A DNA stretch of 64,000 bases, from positions 682,001-746,000 of the forward strand of contig CAVVFO010000002.1 of NCBI GenBank assembly GCA_963747595.1. The letters are read 5' to 3'. Below the pieces are notes generated by a model, which did not search any database, was not told where the DNA came from, and saw nothing but the letters and a program-made list of their open reading frames with translations. Below are positions 42,533 to 51,445 of this stretch, piece by piece. Origin of the DNA: Oleiagrimonas sp963747595. GTDB taxonomy: Bacteria > Pseudomonadota > Gammaproteobacteria > Xanthomonadales > Rhodanobacteraceae. Numbering within the stretch: position 1 is the stretch's first letter; every line of letters begins with the position of its first letter. The position numbers were made by a program, and so were the translations under genes.

Positions 42533-43999
42533 TCAGTGACCGCTGTGGTCCGGTACCTCGATGGTGACGAACGCAGCCTGTCCGCTGCGGCCGCGAACCA
42601 GCAGCAAGACCGTACCGCCCGCCTTGACGTGGCGGATGGCCTTGTTGAAGGCGGCCACACTGCCCACCTTGCGCTGACCCACCATCAATACCACGTCACC
42701 GGCCTGCAGCTGTGCTGCGGCGGCCTGACGCCCGGTGATCTGGCTGATCATCACGCCGTCATGCGGCTTGAGGTCCAATTCCTGACGCTGATCGGATGTC
42801 AGTGCCTTGACATGAAAGCCCAGCTTGCCGGCACCCGAAGCACTGCTGCCGCCGTGGAACATGTTCGAGCCGGACGTATCGTGTGGCATGGCACCGATGG
42901 TCACATGCAACGTCTTGTGTTTGCCGTTGCGCAGCACCGTGAATGTGGCCTTGGTGCCCGGCTTGGTCATGGCCACCATGGGCGGCAGATCCGCCACCGA
43001 GTCCACTTCCTGGCCATTGAAGGCGATGATCACGTCACCGACCTGCACACCGGCCTTGTCGGCAGGCTTGCCCGGGAGGACCTTGTTCACCAGGGCGCCA
43101 ATGGCGCGGTCCATGCCCAGGGCCCGGGCCTTGTCATAGTTCACCGGCTCCAGCTGCACACCGATCATGCCCCGCGACACGAAGCCCTTGGACTTGAGCT
43201 GCTGCACCGCGTTCATGGCCACGTTGATGGGAATCGAGAACGACACCCCCATGTAGCCGCCGGTCTTGGAGTAGATCTGCGAATTGATGCCCACGACCTG
43301 ACCATCCAGGTTCAACAGCGGTCCACCGGAATTGCCCGGGTTGATGGGGACGTCGGTCTGGATGAACGGCACGTCCATCTGATCGGCCGGGCCGAAGCTG
43401 CGGCCCACGTTGCTGATGATGCCCTGGGTCACCGTGTCGTCGAAATCGAACGGTGAACCGATCGCCAGGACCCACTGCCCCGTCCGCAGCGACTCGGAGT
43501 TGCCGACATTGACGGTGGGCAGGTTCGAGGCGTCGATTTTCAGCAGCGCAATGTCATAGGGTTTGTCGGTGCCAACGACCTTGGCCTTGAAAATGCGGTG
43601 ATTCTTCAGCTTCACGATCACCTTGTCGGCCTTGGCAACCACGTGGCGGTTGGTCAGGATGTAGCCATCGCTGGAAATGATGAAACCGGAGCCCACGGAC
43701 ATGTGTGCCGGTTGCTGGAACGGCGCCCCCTGACCGCCGGGCATGCCCGGCATGCCGAAGAAGTGACGCAGAATGTCCGGCATCTGCTGATCCGGCACGC
43801 GCTGCCCATTCTGGTAGGCCCGGATATGTTGCGTCTGATGGTTGCCGTTGTAGGTGGCCTGCACATGCACCACCGCTGGCGACACCTGCTTGACGATGCC
43901 GGTGAAGTCCGGCAACTGCGCCGCCTGCGCCGTGGCAGCCAGCAGCAAAAGGGACACAAACGCAGACCATGCGGCCGCGCGTTTCGTAAGACGGCTCAT
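42533..43999 (-). CDS. mucD: Periplasmic serine protease/chaperone of the DegP (MucD) family
   Basis: The 488-residue protein has a signal peptide (residues 1-26, AWSAFVSLLLLAATAQA) and a trypsin-like domain with H119 (TNRHVV), D149 (DIALLK) and S224 (GNSGGP). Two PDZ domains follow (about 285-375 and 395-480). It degrades or refolds misfolded envelope proteins. It is the third gene after rpoE and rseA, the MucD arrangement. AAGGAGGT upstream supports the ATG at 43999. A sigma-E type promoter at 44062-44089 points to autoregulated expression. Confidence 0.94.
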   Translation of the reverse strand: MSRLTKRAAAWSAFVSLLLLAATAQAAQLPDFTGIVKQVSPAVVHVQATYNGNHQTQHIRAYQNGQRVPDQQMPDILRHFFGMPGMPGGQGAPFQQPAHMSVGSGFIISSDGYILTNRHVVAKADKVIVKLKNHRIFKAKVVGTDKPYDIALLKIDASNLPTVNVGNSESLRTGQWVLAIGSPFDFDDTVTQGIISNVGRSFGPADQMDVPFIQTDVPINPGNSGGPLLNLDGQVVGINSQIYSKTGGYMGVSFSIPINVAMNAVQQLKSKGFVSRGMIGVQLEPVNYDKARALGMDRAIGALVNKVLPGKPADKAGVQVGDVIIAFNGQEVDSVADLPPMVAMTKPGTKATFTVLRNGKHKTLHVTIGAMPHDTSGSNMFHGGSSASGAGKLGFHVKALTSDQRQELDLKPHDGVMISQITGRQAAAAQLQAGDVVLMVGQRKVGSVAAFNKAIRHVKAGGTVLLLVRGRSGQAAFVTIEVPDHSGH

Positions 44000-44061
44000 C
44001 GAGTCATACCTCCTTGGTTCAGATATGCGGCGGGCACGCTGACGCTTGCCCGGGACGATGG

Positions 44062-44089
44062 TTCGACGCTGGAAAAGGCGACAAGTTCC
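44062..44089 (-). promoter_or_regulatory. Sigma-E (RpoE) type promoter for mucD
   Basis: On the minus strand, GGAACTT (44089-44083), a 15-base spacer and GTCGAA (44067-44062) match the RpoE/AlgU consensus GGAACTT-N15/16-GTCnnA. The start would lie near 44055, about 55 bases before the mucD ATG, leaving room for the AAGGAGGT site. It lies between rseA and mucD of the rpoE operon, exactly where envelope-stress control of mucD is expected. Confidence 0.78.
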
Positions 44090-44240
44090 CCGGTTCGATA
44101 TAAAAACCGCAACCGGAACATGGGCTTGAAAACCTCTCGAGCACAGGCGAGAAGCGGGGCAAGACTGGCCTCCCTGCTGTTCGATCCTCAACGTGTTGTA
44201 CACGTCCACCCACCCAGGCCATACGCTTGGCCAATCGAGC

Positions 44241-44930
44241 TTACTGCGTGGTGACGGGTGTCATTGCGCGGTTCGCTGCAGCACGATGCTGCGTAGGAAG
44301 CAGCACATAGCGCACGCCCTGCTGCCGGTGCGACACATTATCCGCACGCGCGGCATGGATGTGCATATAGGGGGCCATTTGCCGCGAATAGGTCGCCGGG
44401 GCCAGGGTATTGACCCCATGGCCGAAGCCGTAGAACGTGGCGGCAGCCGGCTGCGTCATCTGTGTGGCGGAACTGGCCGACAGCCAGCGCGGCACCTGCG
44501 CCGGGGAACTTGGATGCTGCACACTCGGGGCAATGGATGCCTGGGCATTGGCCACTGGTTGTGAACTGGTCGCAATGGCCACACCTGCGGGTGCCGTGGT
44601 GGGCGCCGTTGTACGCGGTTGCACGGCCATCAACGCCACCGCTGCCACGCCGGCCGCGATCACGCCGCCGCCGGACCACTGCAACCAACGATGCCGTGCA
44701 GCCGGCGCAACGGCCTGGTCGTCCAGCTGGCGCCGCACGCGTGCGGCAAACCCTTCGCTGGCAGTCAGTTCGCATTGACCACGCAACGCATCGCCGGCCA
44801 GGTGGTAACGCGCCCACGCCTCCAGCGAGGCCGGGTCGCTTTCCAGGCGGCGCAAGAGAAAACGCAGGGTATCGTCATCCAGGGCGCCATCCGCCAAAGC
44901 GGACAGGGATTCTCGTTGGATCGGTTTCAT
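44241..44930 (-). CDS. rseA: Anti-sigma-E factor RseA
   Basis: The 229-residue inner-membrane protein holds RpoE inactive. The N-terminal cytoplasmic domain has the RseA signature ESLSALADGALDDDTLRFLLRRLESDP and WARYHLAGDALRG. A single membrane segment (GGGVIAAGVAAVALMAV) lies near residues 87-103, followed by a Ser/Thr/Ala-rich periplasmic region. The start overlaps the rpoE stop as ATGA. No rseB follows; mucD comes next. Confidence 0.9.
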   Translation of the reverse strand: MKPIQRESLSALADGALDDDTLRFLLRRLESDPASLEAWARYHLAGDALRGQCELTASEGFAARVRRQLDDQAVAPAARHRWLQWSGGGVIAAGVAAVALMAVQPRTTAPTTAPAGVAIATSSQPVANAQASIAPSVQHPSSPAQVPRWLSASSATQMTQPAAATFYGFGHGVNTLAPATYSRQMAPYMHIHAARADNVSHRQQGVRYVLLPTQHRAAANRAMTPVTTQ

Positions 44931-45523
44931 GCTGACGGCTCCTCCCGATGGGAAAGCAGCGGCTTCAGTTGCTCGTCGATGGCCTCGCGGGCGCGGAAAA
45001 TGCGCGAGCGGACGGTACCGATCGGGCAATCCATCGCCTGCGCGATTTCATCGTAACTCAGCCCGTCGACTTCACGCAGATTGATGGCCGTACGCAATTC
45101 TTCGGGCAAGGATTGGACAGCGGAAAACACGGTTTGTTCAATCTCCTGGCGCATCAATTCCCGCTCCGGCGTTGCCGTGTCGCGCATGCGTTCGGCGCCG
45201 TGGGTATACACCGCATCGTCGGCGATCACGTCATCGGTGGGCGGCCGGCGGCGCATCGCCACCAGATGGTTCTTGGCGGTGTTGACGGCGATCTTGTACA
45301 TCCAGGTGTAGAACGCGCTGTCACCGCGGAATGAGCCGATGGCCTTCCAGGCACGGATGAACGCATCCTGCGCCACATCCTCGCACTCGCTGCGATCGGC
45401 CACGTAACGGCCGATGAGGCTGATCACCTTGTGCTGGTACTTGCGTACCAACAGGTCGAAAGCCAGCTTGTCGCCTTTTTTCACGCGCTCGACGAGCGCT
45501 CGGTCCTGTTCGTTGTTACCCAT
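44927..45523 (-). CDS. rpoE: RNA polymerase sigma factor RpoE (ECF)
   Basis: The 198-residue extracytoplasmic sigma factor has region 2 (DLLVRKYQHKVISLIGRYVADRSECEDVAQDAFIRAWKAIGSFRGDSAFYTW in outline) and region 4 (LPEELRTAINLREVDGLSYDEIAQAM). It is very close to proteobacterial RpoE/AlgU. It is the first gene of the rpoE-rseA-mucD operon. A weak candidate for its own promoter is GAACT (45665-45661), 17 bases, GTCACA (45643-45638) on the minus strand; it matches the consensus only in part. Confidence 0.96.
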   Translation of the reverse strand: MGNNEQDRALVERVKKGDKLAFDLLVRKYQHKVISLIGRYVADRSECEDVAQDAFIRAWKAIGSFRGDSAFYTWMYKIAVNTAKNHLVAMRRRPPTDDVIADDAVYTHGAERMRDTATPERELMRQEIEQTVFSAVQSLPEELRTAINLREVDGLSYDEIAQAMDCPIGTVRSRIFRAREAIDEQLKPLLSHREEPSA

Positions 45524-45829
45524 GCCGGGCGCGTCTCCCTATCGTGCGAAATTTCCGTACCGCCGACGATCTCTGTATGGCGGAGCAGAACATCCAAAAA
45601 CGCCGGCCATGCCGCGCGCCCGCTGAACGATGACCATTGTGACCATGAAAAAACATGTTCAGTTCGCCGACATGGGGTCGCCTCGTGCGGGCATCAAGCG
45701 CGGTCTTCCTCGCCAGCATGCCATCGACCGTGACTGGATGCGCTGATCGCGGCTCTTCGCGATATCTCGCATTCGCCGCAACCACGCGGTATCTTGACCC
45801 TCCTTTTCCACGGACGTGTAGCGACCATC
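45524..45829. other. Intergenic region between divergent rpoE and fad genes
   Basis: These 306 bases hold no convincing gene; a short frame at 45655-45876 has a hydrophobic start but no ribosome site and overlaps the fad gene. The region should contain the promoters of rpoE (minus) and of the beta-oxidation gene (plus). The only pattern seen is a partial sigma-E match at 45638-45665. Confidence 0.5.
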
Positions 45830-47893
45830 ATGTTCGAAGGACTGCGCTTCAAGCATTTCAAGACCGCCCAGGATGAGACGGGCATCGTCATCCTGGACAT
45901 GGATCGGGCCGACAAGAGCGTCAACGCGATCCATCGCGAGCTGCTGGACGAACTGGATACGATCATCGAGCGCGTCATCATCGAGCGTCCCGCCGGGGTG
46001 GTCATCCGCTCTGCCAAGGCGTCCGGATTCGCCGTGGGGGCGGACGTCAACGAGTTCGTCAATTACGAGAAAGCCGGCACCGTGCAGGACAACATCGAGC
46101 ATGGCCAGCAGGTTTTCGAACGTCTGGCGCAGCTGCCCTGCCCCACGGTCGCCGCCATCCACGGTGCCTGCATGGGCGGCGGCACCGAGCTGGCGCTGGC
46201 GTGCAACTATCGGGTGGCCGTGGACGCCCCCGAAACACGTATCGGCCTGCCCGAGGTGATGCTGGGCATCCATCCCGGCTGGGGCGGCACCGCCCGGTTG
46301 CCGCGTTTGATCGGCGCCACCGATGCCCTGCCCGCCATTCTCACCGGCCGTGCATTTTCCGCGAAGCGCGCGCGAGACGTGGGCCTGGTCGATCGCAAGG
46401 TGCCGCAGGATCAGTTGCTGCAGGTCGCCTGCAATCTTGTCAAGCACCCGCCCAGCCGCCCCCTCGCCCAACGCCTGAAAGCGTGGAGCACCAACTGCTG
46501 GCCGGTGCGTCAGGCGCTGGCACCGATGGTCCGCAAACAGACCGCCGCCAAGGTACGCAAGGCGCATTATCCCGCGCCGTTTGCCGCCATCGAGGTGTGG
46601 CGTCAGGGCGGCGGATCGATCCGGCAACGCCTGAAGCTGGAAGCCAGATCGGTTGCGCGGCTGGCCACTACAGCCACGGCGCGTAACCTGATCCGGGTCT
46701 TTTTCCTGCGCGAGCGCCTGAAAAGCCTGGGCAGCGAAACGGCTCACGACATCAGCCATGTGCATGTGGTGGGCGCCGGGACCATGGGCGGCGACATCGC
46801 CGCATGGAGTGCCTACAAGGGATTCGACGTGACCCTGCAGGACCGCGAGATGCAATACATCCAGCCGGCCCTGGATCGCGCGCGTGCGCTGTACGAAAAA
46901 AAGCTCAAGACCGGGTCCCGCATCGATGCAGCCATGGCTCGGTTGCGTGCCGACGTCGAGGGCAGTGGCGCTGCGGATGCCGATCTGGCGCTCGAGGCGA
47001 TCTTCGAGGACGCCGACGCCAAGAGATCGCTGTACGCGCAGATCGAGCCGCAACTGAAACCCGATGGCCTTCTGGCCAGCAATACCTCCAGCATACCGCT
47101 GGACGAACTGCGCCAGAAGCTCGCGCGGCCGCAGCATTTTCTCGGCCTGCACTTCTTCAACCCGGTGGCGCAGATGCCGCTGGTGGAAGTGGTGCGCCAT
47201 GACCAGCTGGATGCACATGCCGAGAAACGTGCGTTGGCCTTTTGCAAGGCCATCGGCAAACTGCCGGTCGCCGTCAGGGGCACGCCGGGTTTTCTGGTCA
47301 ACCGCATCCTCATGCCCTATCTGCTGGAATCCATGCGCATGTACAGCGAAGGTGTGCCCGGGCCGGTGCTGGACAAGGCCGCCAGGCGCTTCGGCATGCC
47401 GATGGGGCCGATCGAACTGGCCGACACCGTGGGTCTTGATGTTTCCGCATCCGTGGGCAGGGAGCTGGCGCCCTTCCTCGGCCTGGAGATTCCACAGGGC
47501 ATGGAGGCAATGCTGGAGGCCGGCAAGCGCGGCAAGAAGGATGGCCAGGGGTTCTACACATGGACCGATGGCAAGGCCCAGAAACCCGAAGTCGATTCCA
47601 GCTACACGCCACCGGACGACATCGAGGAACGCATGATCCTGCCCATGGTCAACGAGGCGGTGGCCTGCCTTGCCGACGGTGTGGTGGAGGACCCGGATCT
47701 GCTGGATGCCGGCGTCATTTTCGGCACCGGCTTCGCCCCGTTTCGCGGCGGCCCGATCCAGTACATCCGCGAAACCGGGGCCGATGTCTTGCACGAGCGG
47801 CTGCAAGAGCTCGCCCAACGCCACGGCGACCGCTTCAGCCCCCGGCACGGCTGGGACAACCCCGTTCTGCGCGAACCGTCAGGGAACCTCTGA
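45830..47893 (+). CDS. Bifunctional enoyl-CoA hydratase/3-hydroxyacyl-CoA dehydrogenase (FadB/FadJ type)
   Basis: The 687-residue protein carries out the hydratase and dehydrogenase steps of fatty acid beta-oxidation. The crotonase half has the two catalytic glutamates, E120 (GGGTELALACNY) and E142 (LPEVMLGIHPGWGGT). The dehydrogenase half has the NAD motif GAGTMGGD at 315-322, the SNTSSIPL and HFFNPVAQMPLVEVV segments, and a duplicated C-terminal domain. No thiolase gene (fadA/fadI) is adjacent. The last two residues and stop codon lie within the left inverted repeat of a MITE-like element, so the C-terminus may have been altered by its insertion. Confidence 0.93.
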   Translation: MFEGLRFKHFKTAQDETGIVILDMDRADKSVNAIHRELLDELDTIIERVIIERPAGVVIRSAKASGFAVGADVNEFVNYEKAGTVQDNIEHGQQVFERLAQLPCPTVAAIHGACMGGGTELALACNYRVAVDAPETRIGLPEVMLGIHPGWGGTARLPRLIGATDALPAILTGRAFSAKRARDVGLVDRKVPQDQLLQVACNLVKHPPSRPLAQRLKAWSTNCWPVRQALAPMVRKQTAAKVRKAHYPAPFAAIEVWRQGGGSIRQRLKLEARSVARLATTATARNLIRVFFLRERLKSLGSETAHDISHVHVVGAGTMGGDIAAWSAYKGFDVTLQDREMQYIQPALDRARALYEKKLKTGSRIDAAMARLRADVEGSGAADADLALEAIFEDADAKRSLYAQIEPQLKPDGLLASNTSSIPLDELRQKLARPQHFLGLHFFNPVAQMPLVEVVRHDQLDAHAEKRALAFCKAIGKLPVAVRGTPGFLVNRILMPYLLESMRMYSEGVPGPVLDKAARRFGMPMGPIELADTVGLDVSASVGRELAPFLGLEIPQGMEAMLEAGKRGKKDGQGFYTWTDGKAQKPEVDSSYTPPDDIEERMILPMVNEAVACLADGVVEDPDLLDAGVIFGTGFAPFRGGPIQYIRETGADVLHERLQELAQRHGDRFSPRHGWDNPVLREPSGNL

Positions 47894-48170
47894 TTGAATC
47901 CTGTACAGGCATCACCGGATCTGTCTGCGCATAGGGTACCGGTACGTCGGTGCCGGCAGGCTGGTTGCCTGTCAAGCTGGCGGATCGGTGCCCTGTGCGC
48001 AGACAGGCCGGCTTCAACCGGTTGATTGCAAGAGAAGAGGTCCTGTCCGGAACGCGCCCTGCGCGCTGTCCGCAACTTGCGAAGGCAACCAGCCTGCGCC
48101 GCGCCACGGCCAACACGCAGGGCGCGTTCCGGACAGGATGCTGCCTGCACAGGATTCAATCAGAGGTTCC
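47883..48170. mobile_element. 288-bp MITE-like element with 29-bp terminal inverted repeats
   Basis: The left end (47883-47911, GGAACCTCTGATTGAATCCT and onward) matches the inverse of the right end (48142-48170) with one mismatch in 29. Inside, 21-base arms at 47921-47941 and 47986-48006 pair with two mismatches, and 23-base arms at 48041-48063 and 48117-48139 pair perfectly. CAGGCTGGTTGCC (47957) is also repeated in inverse at 48084. No coding capacity is seen. I could not find a clear target duplication. The left end supplies the stop codon of the upstream gene. Confidence 0.85.
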
Positions 48171-48175
48171 TTAGC

Positions 48176-48309
48176 GTCGGGCGGATCAAGGAGCGCCAGC
48201 GACGGCTCCGCCTGCTTGCCTGAGACAGGCTTGTTTTCCGCAAGCAGGCGGAGCCGTCACTCATGCTCCTGACCGAAGGAAATCCCCTTGCGGGATTGAG
48301 CCGCCCTAC
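48176..48309. repeat. MITE-like palindromic repeat (GTAGGG...CCCTAC family), copy 3
   Basis: The left end reads GTCGGGCGGATCAAGGAGCG and the right end GAGCCGCCCTAC. Inner arms CGACGGCTCCGCCTGCTTGC and GCAAGCAGGCGGAGCCGTC pair. An extra inserted stretch makes this copy 134 bases. It directly follows the 288-bp element; together they fill the 423-base gap between the fad gene and the DUF2058 gene. Confidence 0.82.
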
Positions 48310-48316
48310 GGATGCA

Positions 48317-48856
48317 CTACCAGATCAGGTCGTCCGGCACGCCATCGTCTGGCTCGGCTGCATCGGGATCGACCAGAAGAGCCACATGCTCCGGCGCAAA
48401 CTCGCGAATCGATTCGGCGCGCTCGCGGCTGACAATCAGGTAACGTCCGGCCTGCTGGATCACGCCGAGTTCGCCGGCATTGAGGGCCTGCATCTGCACG
48501 GCATCAACATGCACGCGGCGGATCTTGTCGCGATACTGGAAGTGCCGCATCAATTCGGCGTCATCCTTGTTCAGCGCATGCCCGGCAAGCGCCTCGCGCA
48601 GTTTTCGCTTGCGTTCGCGACGTTGTTGCGCCGCCTCTTCGGCCTCGCGCTGTTGCCGCCGACGCTCCCGCGCCTCATCCTTGTTGCGCAGCGCATAGGC
48701 GCGAGCCAGATCCATCTCGCCAGAGGATGCAGCGCGCTTTTCCGGGGGGCGACGTGCACCGCGGCTCTTGCGCGATTGCACATCGTGGGGCTTGGCTTTC
48801 GGCTTCGGCTTGGCGAGACCGCTCTTCAGCAGTTGATCGCGCAGGGAGTCGGCCAT
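48317..48856 (-). CDS. DUF2058 (YaiL-like) nucleoprotein
   Basis: The 179-residue protein starts MADSLRDQLLKSGLAKPK, has a long basic/charged coiled-coil region (residues 15-100, Arg/Lys/Glu-rich), and ends with a compact domain (KIRRVHVDAVQMQALNAGELGVIQQAGRYLIV), the typical DUF2058 layout. E. coli YaiL is described only as a nucleoprotein or polynucleotide-associated protein; the exact role is unknown. Its stop lies eight bases from a MITE-like repeat. Confidence 0.88.
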   Translation of the reverse strand: MADSLRDQLLKSGLAKPKPKAKPHDVQSRKSRGARRPPEKRAASSGEMDLARAYALRNKDEARERRRQQREAEEAAQQRRERKRKLREALAGHALNKDDAELMRHFQYRDKIRRVHVDAVQMQALNAGELGVIQQAGRYLIVSRERAESIREFAPEHVALLVDPDAAEPDDGVPDDLIW

Positions 48857-48912
48857 GTTGCATCTACCTCTGAATCATCATCACCGCGCGGACGCGGGCT
48901 GAGGTGGGGAAA

Positions 48913-49131
48913 TCAGTAATGCGGCGGGGGCGGCTCGCTGTGCCCATCATGCCCCAGAGCGGTACGCATGGCCTGGAGTTCATCGCGCATGTCGCGAACG
49001 GCCTGCTCCAGCGCGCGCAGGCGCAGGCTTTGTTCGGCATCGGCAGTGGACAAGGCGGTCACCGTGTCGTCGATGAACGTCAGGCGCATTTCCAGGTCGT
49101 CCAGCCGCGTGTTGCCCGTCTCGTCAGTCAT
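48913..49131 (-). CDS. slyX: SlyX family protein
   Basis: The 72-residue coiled-coil protein has the family pattern LDDLEMRLTFIDDTVTALS and ends in a Pro/His-rich tail (EPPPPHY), typical of SlyX. Function is unknown. The ATG at 49131 overlaps the ugd stop by eight bases, so it is probably translated from the ugd message. Confidence 0.87.
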   Translation of the reverse strand: MTDETGNTRLDDLEMRLTFIDDTVTALSTADAEQSLRLRALEQAVRDMRDELQAMRTALGHDGHSEPPPPHY

Positions 49132-50485
49132 GGGTCCGCAGAACTCCGTTGCCAAGCACGCTGCGTCCGCGGCCGATGCCGTAATAGGCAAGCCCGGCCT
49201 CCTCGATGATCTGCGGCGTATACAGGTTGCGGCCGTCGAAAATGGCCGGCTCACGCAGCGCCTGCCGGATGCGCGCGAGGTCCGGCGTGCGGAAGGCCTT
49301 CCATTCCGTCACCACGACCAGGACATCGGCGCCATCCAGCGCGTCGTAGGCCGCATCACACAGGGTCAGGCCGGCACGCTCACCATAGATGCGACGCGTC
49401 TCCTCGCGCGCCTGGGGATCGAACGCGCGCACCTCTGCGCCGGCCGCCCACAGCGATTCCATCAGGTAGCGACTGGGTGCTTCGCGCATGTCATCGGTAT
49501 TGGGCTTGAAAGCCAGGCCCCAAAGGGCAATCGTGCGGCCTTTGAGGTCGCCCCGAAAGTGGCGCTTGAGCAGGTCGAACAGCTTGCCCTTCTGGGTATC
49601 GTTGACCGTTTCCACCGCTTCGAGGAGGTGCGCCGGGTAATCATGTTGGTGGGCGATGCGCTCCAGCGCCTGCACGTCCTTGGGGAAACACGAGCCCCCA
49701 TAGCCGGCGCCGGGATAAATGAAGTGGTAGCCGATGCGAGGGTCCGAACCGATCCCCTTGCGCACGTGCTCCACATCGGCACCGACACGCTCGGCGATAT
49801 TGGCGATCTCGTTCATGAAGCTGATCTTGGTCGCCAGCATGGCATTGGCGGCGTACTTGGTCAGTTCCGCGGAACGCTCGTCCATGACCACCACCCGCTC
49901 ATGGTTGCGATTGAACGGGGCGTACAGCGTGCGCATCAGGTCAATGGCACGCTCGCTGGAGGCACCAATCACCACACGATCGGGCTTCATGCAATCGTTG
50001 ACGGCGTCGCCTTCCTTCAGGAATTCCGGATTGGAGACCACGTCAAACGCGACCTCCTGTCCCCGTTCGGTCAGTTCATGAGAGACCGCCTGACGCACCC
50101 GGTCGGCGGTTCCCACCGGGACGGTGGATTTGTTGACGACCACGGCGTAGCGGGACACGCGCTCGCCGATGGTTTTCGCCACGGCCAGCACGTATCGCAG
50201 ATCGGCGCTACCGTCCTCGTCCGGCGGCGTTCCAACTGCAATGAAGATCAGATCACCGTGCTCGACGGCGATATCCGGGTCCGTGGTGAAATCCAGGCGG
50301 CCGGCTGCATGGTTGCGTTGCACCATGGGTTCGAGGCCAGGTTCGTAAATGGGGATCCTGCCCTCGCCAAGCGCCGCGATTTTCTGCGCATCCACGTCCA
50401 CGCACATGACATGGTTGCCCATCTCGGCCAGGCAGGTGCCGGTGACCAGACCGACATAGCCGGTGCCAAATATGGTGATCTTCAT
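49124..50485 (-). CDS. ugd: UDP-glucose 6-dehydrogenase
   Basis: The 453-residue enzyme oxidises UDP-glucose to UDP-glucuronate, a precursor for exopolysaccharide or lipid A modification. The NAD motif GTGYVGLVTG is at residues 7-16. K120 (VVNKSTVPVG) and the catalytic C266 (GGSCFPKD) are present, and the C-terminal UDP-binding domain has LWGLAFKPNTDDMREAPS. No polysaccharide genes are adjacent; slyX overlaps its 3' end. Confidence 0.96.
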   Translation of the reverse strand: MKITIFGTGYVGLVTGTCLAEMGNHVMCVDVDAQKIAALGEGRIPIYEPGLEPMVQRNHAAGRLDFTTDPDIAVEHGDLIFIAVGTPPDEDGSADLRYVLAVAKTIGERVSRYAVVVNKSTVPVGTADRVRQAVSHELTERGQEVAFDVVSNPEFLKEGDAVNDCMKPDRVVIGASSERAIDLMRTLYAPFNRNHERVVVMDERSAELTKYAANAMLATKISFMNEIANIAERVGADVEHVRKGIGSDPRIGYHFIYPGAGYGGSCFPKDVQALERIAHQHDYPAHLLEAVETVNDTQKGKLFDLLKRHFRGDLKGRTIALWGLAFKPNTDDMREAPSRYLMESLWAAGAEVRAFDPQAREETRRIYGERAGLTLCDAAYDALDGADVLVVVTEWKAFRTPDLARIRQALREPAIFDGRNLYTPQIIEEAGLAYYGIGRGRSVLGNGVLRTHD

Positions 50486-50553
50486 TCTGACTCCCGCGCG
50501 GAGGACGTGTGCAGCGGCATAGTGTAGAAGGAGCCGGCGGAAGGAACCAACAA

Positions 50554-50583
50554 TAAAAAGGCGCGGTTCATGCCGCGCCTTTT
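50554..50583. terminator. Rho-independent terminator after the FKBP gene
   Basis: The perfect 8-bp stem AGGCGCGG/CCGCGCCT with a 6-base loop is flanked by a run of A on the left and TTT on the right. On the minus strand it follows the FKBP stop by about 25 bases and ends in a U-run. It separates that gene from ugd. Confidence 0.92.
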
Positions 50584-50607
50584 CATCAAAGCCATGTCCG
50601 GCGTCGA

Positions 50608-51381
50608 TCAGCTACCGCTGTCACCGTTGCCGTCACCATGATCGGTGCTCGGCGGTGCGGCCTTGGTCTTGTCCAGTTTGACGTCGAAAATGATCGTCTC
50701 ATTGGGCGGAAAACCGTTCTTCGGCTGCGCGCCATATGCCAGGTTGGACGGGATGTACAGCTTGTAATGCCCACCCACCTGCATCAGCTCCAGGCCCTCG
50801 CGGAATCCGGGGATCACGTTGGCCAGCGGGATATCGGCCGGGCCACCGCCCTTGTGATCGGCGGACGCATCGAACTTCTTGCCGTCGACGAACGTGCCCA
50901 CATAATCCACCGTCGCGGTGTCATTGGGACCCGGATGCGGACCCGTGCCGCGCTTGAGAATCTTGTACTGCAGCCCCGACGCGGTGGTCTTCACGCCCGG
51001 CTTCTTCTTGTTCTTGGCCAGGAACGCTTCGCCCTCGCGCTTGTTCTTGGCGGCAACCTTGGCAAAACGCGCCTCGGCCTTGGCCTTGAGCTGGGTGATG
51101 AACTCCTTGCGAACCTTTTTCTGCTCCGCCTCGCTCATGCTCGGCTTCTTGCCTTCCAGCGCATCCTTCATGGCGCTGGCCACGACGCTCGGATCCACCT
51201 CTTCGCGCACGATGGGCGGCAACTGACCGGCCAGATCCCAGCCGACCACGTAGCTGGCCTTGGTCTTGCTGACCTTGGACGTGTCGTGCTTGGTATTCTG
51301 GGCGGCATAGGCGCCCGCGGTCATACCCAGCGCTGCTGTGGCAGCTGCTGCAAGCAACGTGGGACGCAAAAATGACTTCAT
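50608..51381 (-). CDS. FKBP-type peptidyl-prolyl isomerase (FkpA/Mip-like)
   Basis: The 257-residue periplasmic folding helper has a signal peptide (ATAALGMTAGAYA near residues 14-26). The FKBP_N helical dimerisation domain covers about 35-125 (SYVVGWDLAGQL, KAKAEARFAKVAAKNKREGEAFLAKNKKKPGV in parts), and the FKBP catalytic domain about 130-240 (VDYVGTFVDGKKFDAS, VIPGFREGLELM, YIPSNLAYG). The C-terminal tail is Asp/Gly/Ser-rich. Alternatives such as an outer-membrane MIP are possible, but there is no lipobox. Confidence 0.93.
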   Translation of the reverse strand: MKSFLRPTLLAAAATAALGMTAGAYAAQNTKHDTSKVSKTKASYVVGWDLAGQLPPIVREEVDPSVVASAMKDALEGKKPSMSEAEQKKVRKEFITQLKAKAEARFAKVAAKNKREGEAFLAKNKKKPGVKTTASGLQYKILKRGTGPHPGPNDTATVDYVGTFVDGKKFDASADHKGGGPADIPLANVIPGFREGLELMQVGGHYKLYIPSNLAYGAQPKNGFPPNETIIFDVKLDKTKAAPPSTDHGDGNGDSGS

Positions 51382-51445
51382 TCGTTACTCCCTCATGATG
51401 TGATGTGCCGGCGCCACCGGACGCCACCCCGCCGAGTGCGGGGCA

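Noticed and set aside
41519..43456. A 645-codon plus-strand frame opposite lepA and mucD
   Set aside because: It crosses two well-supported minus-strand genes and has antisense-type composition; no domain is visible.
45659..47848. A 729-codon minus-strand frame opposite the fad gene
   Set aside because: The plus-strand gene has all catalytic motifs; this frame has none and is an antisense shadow.
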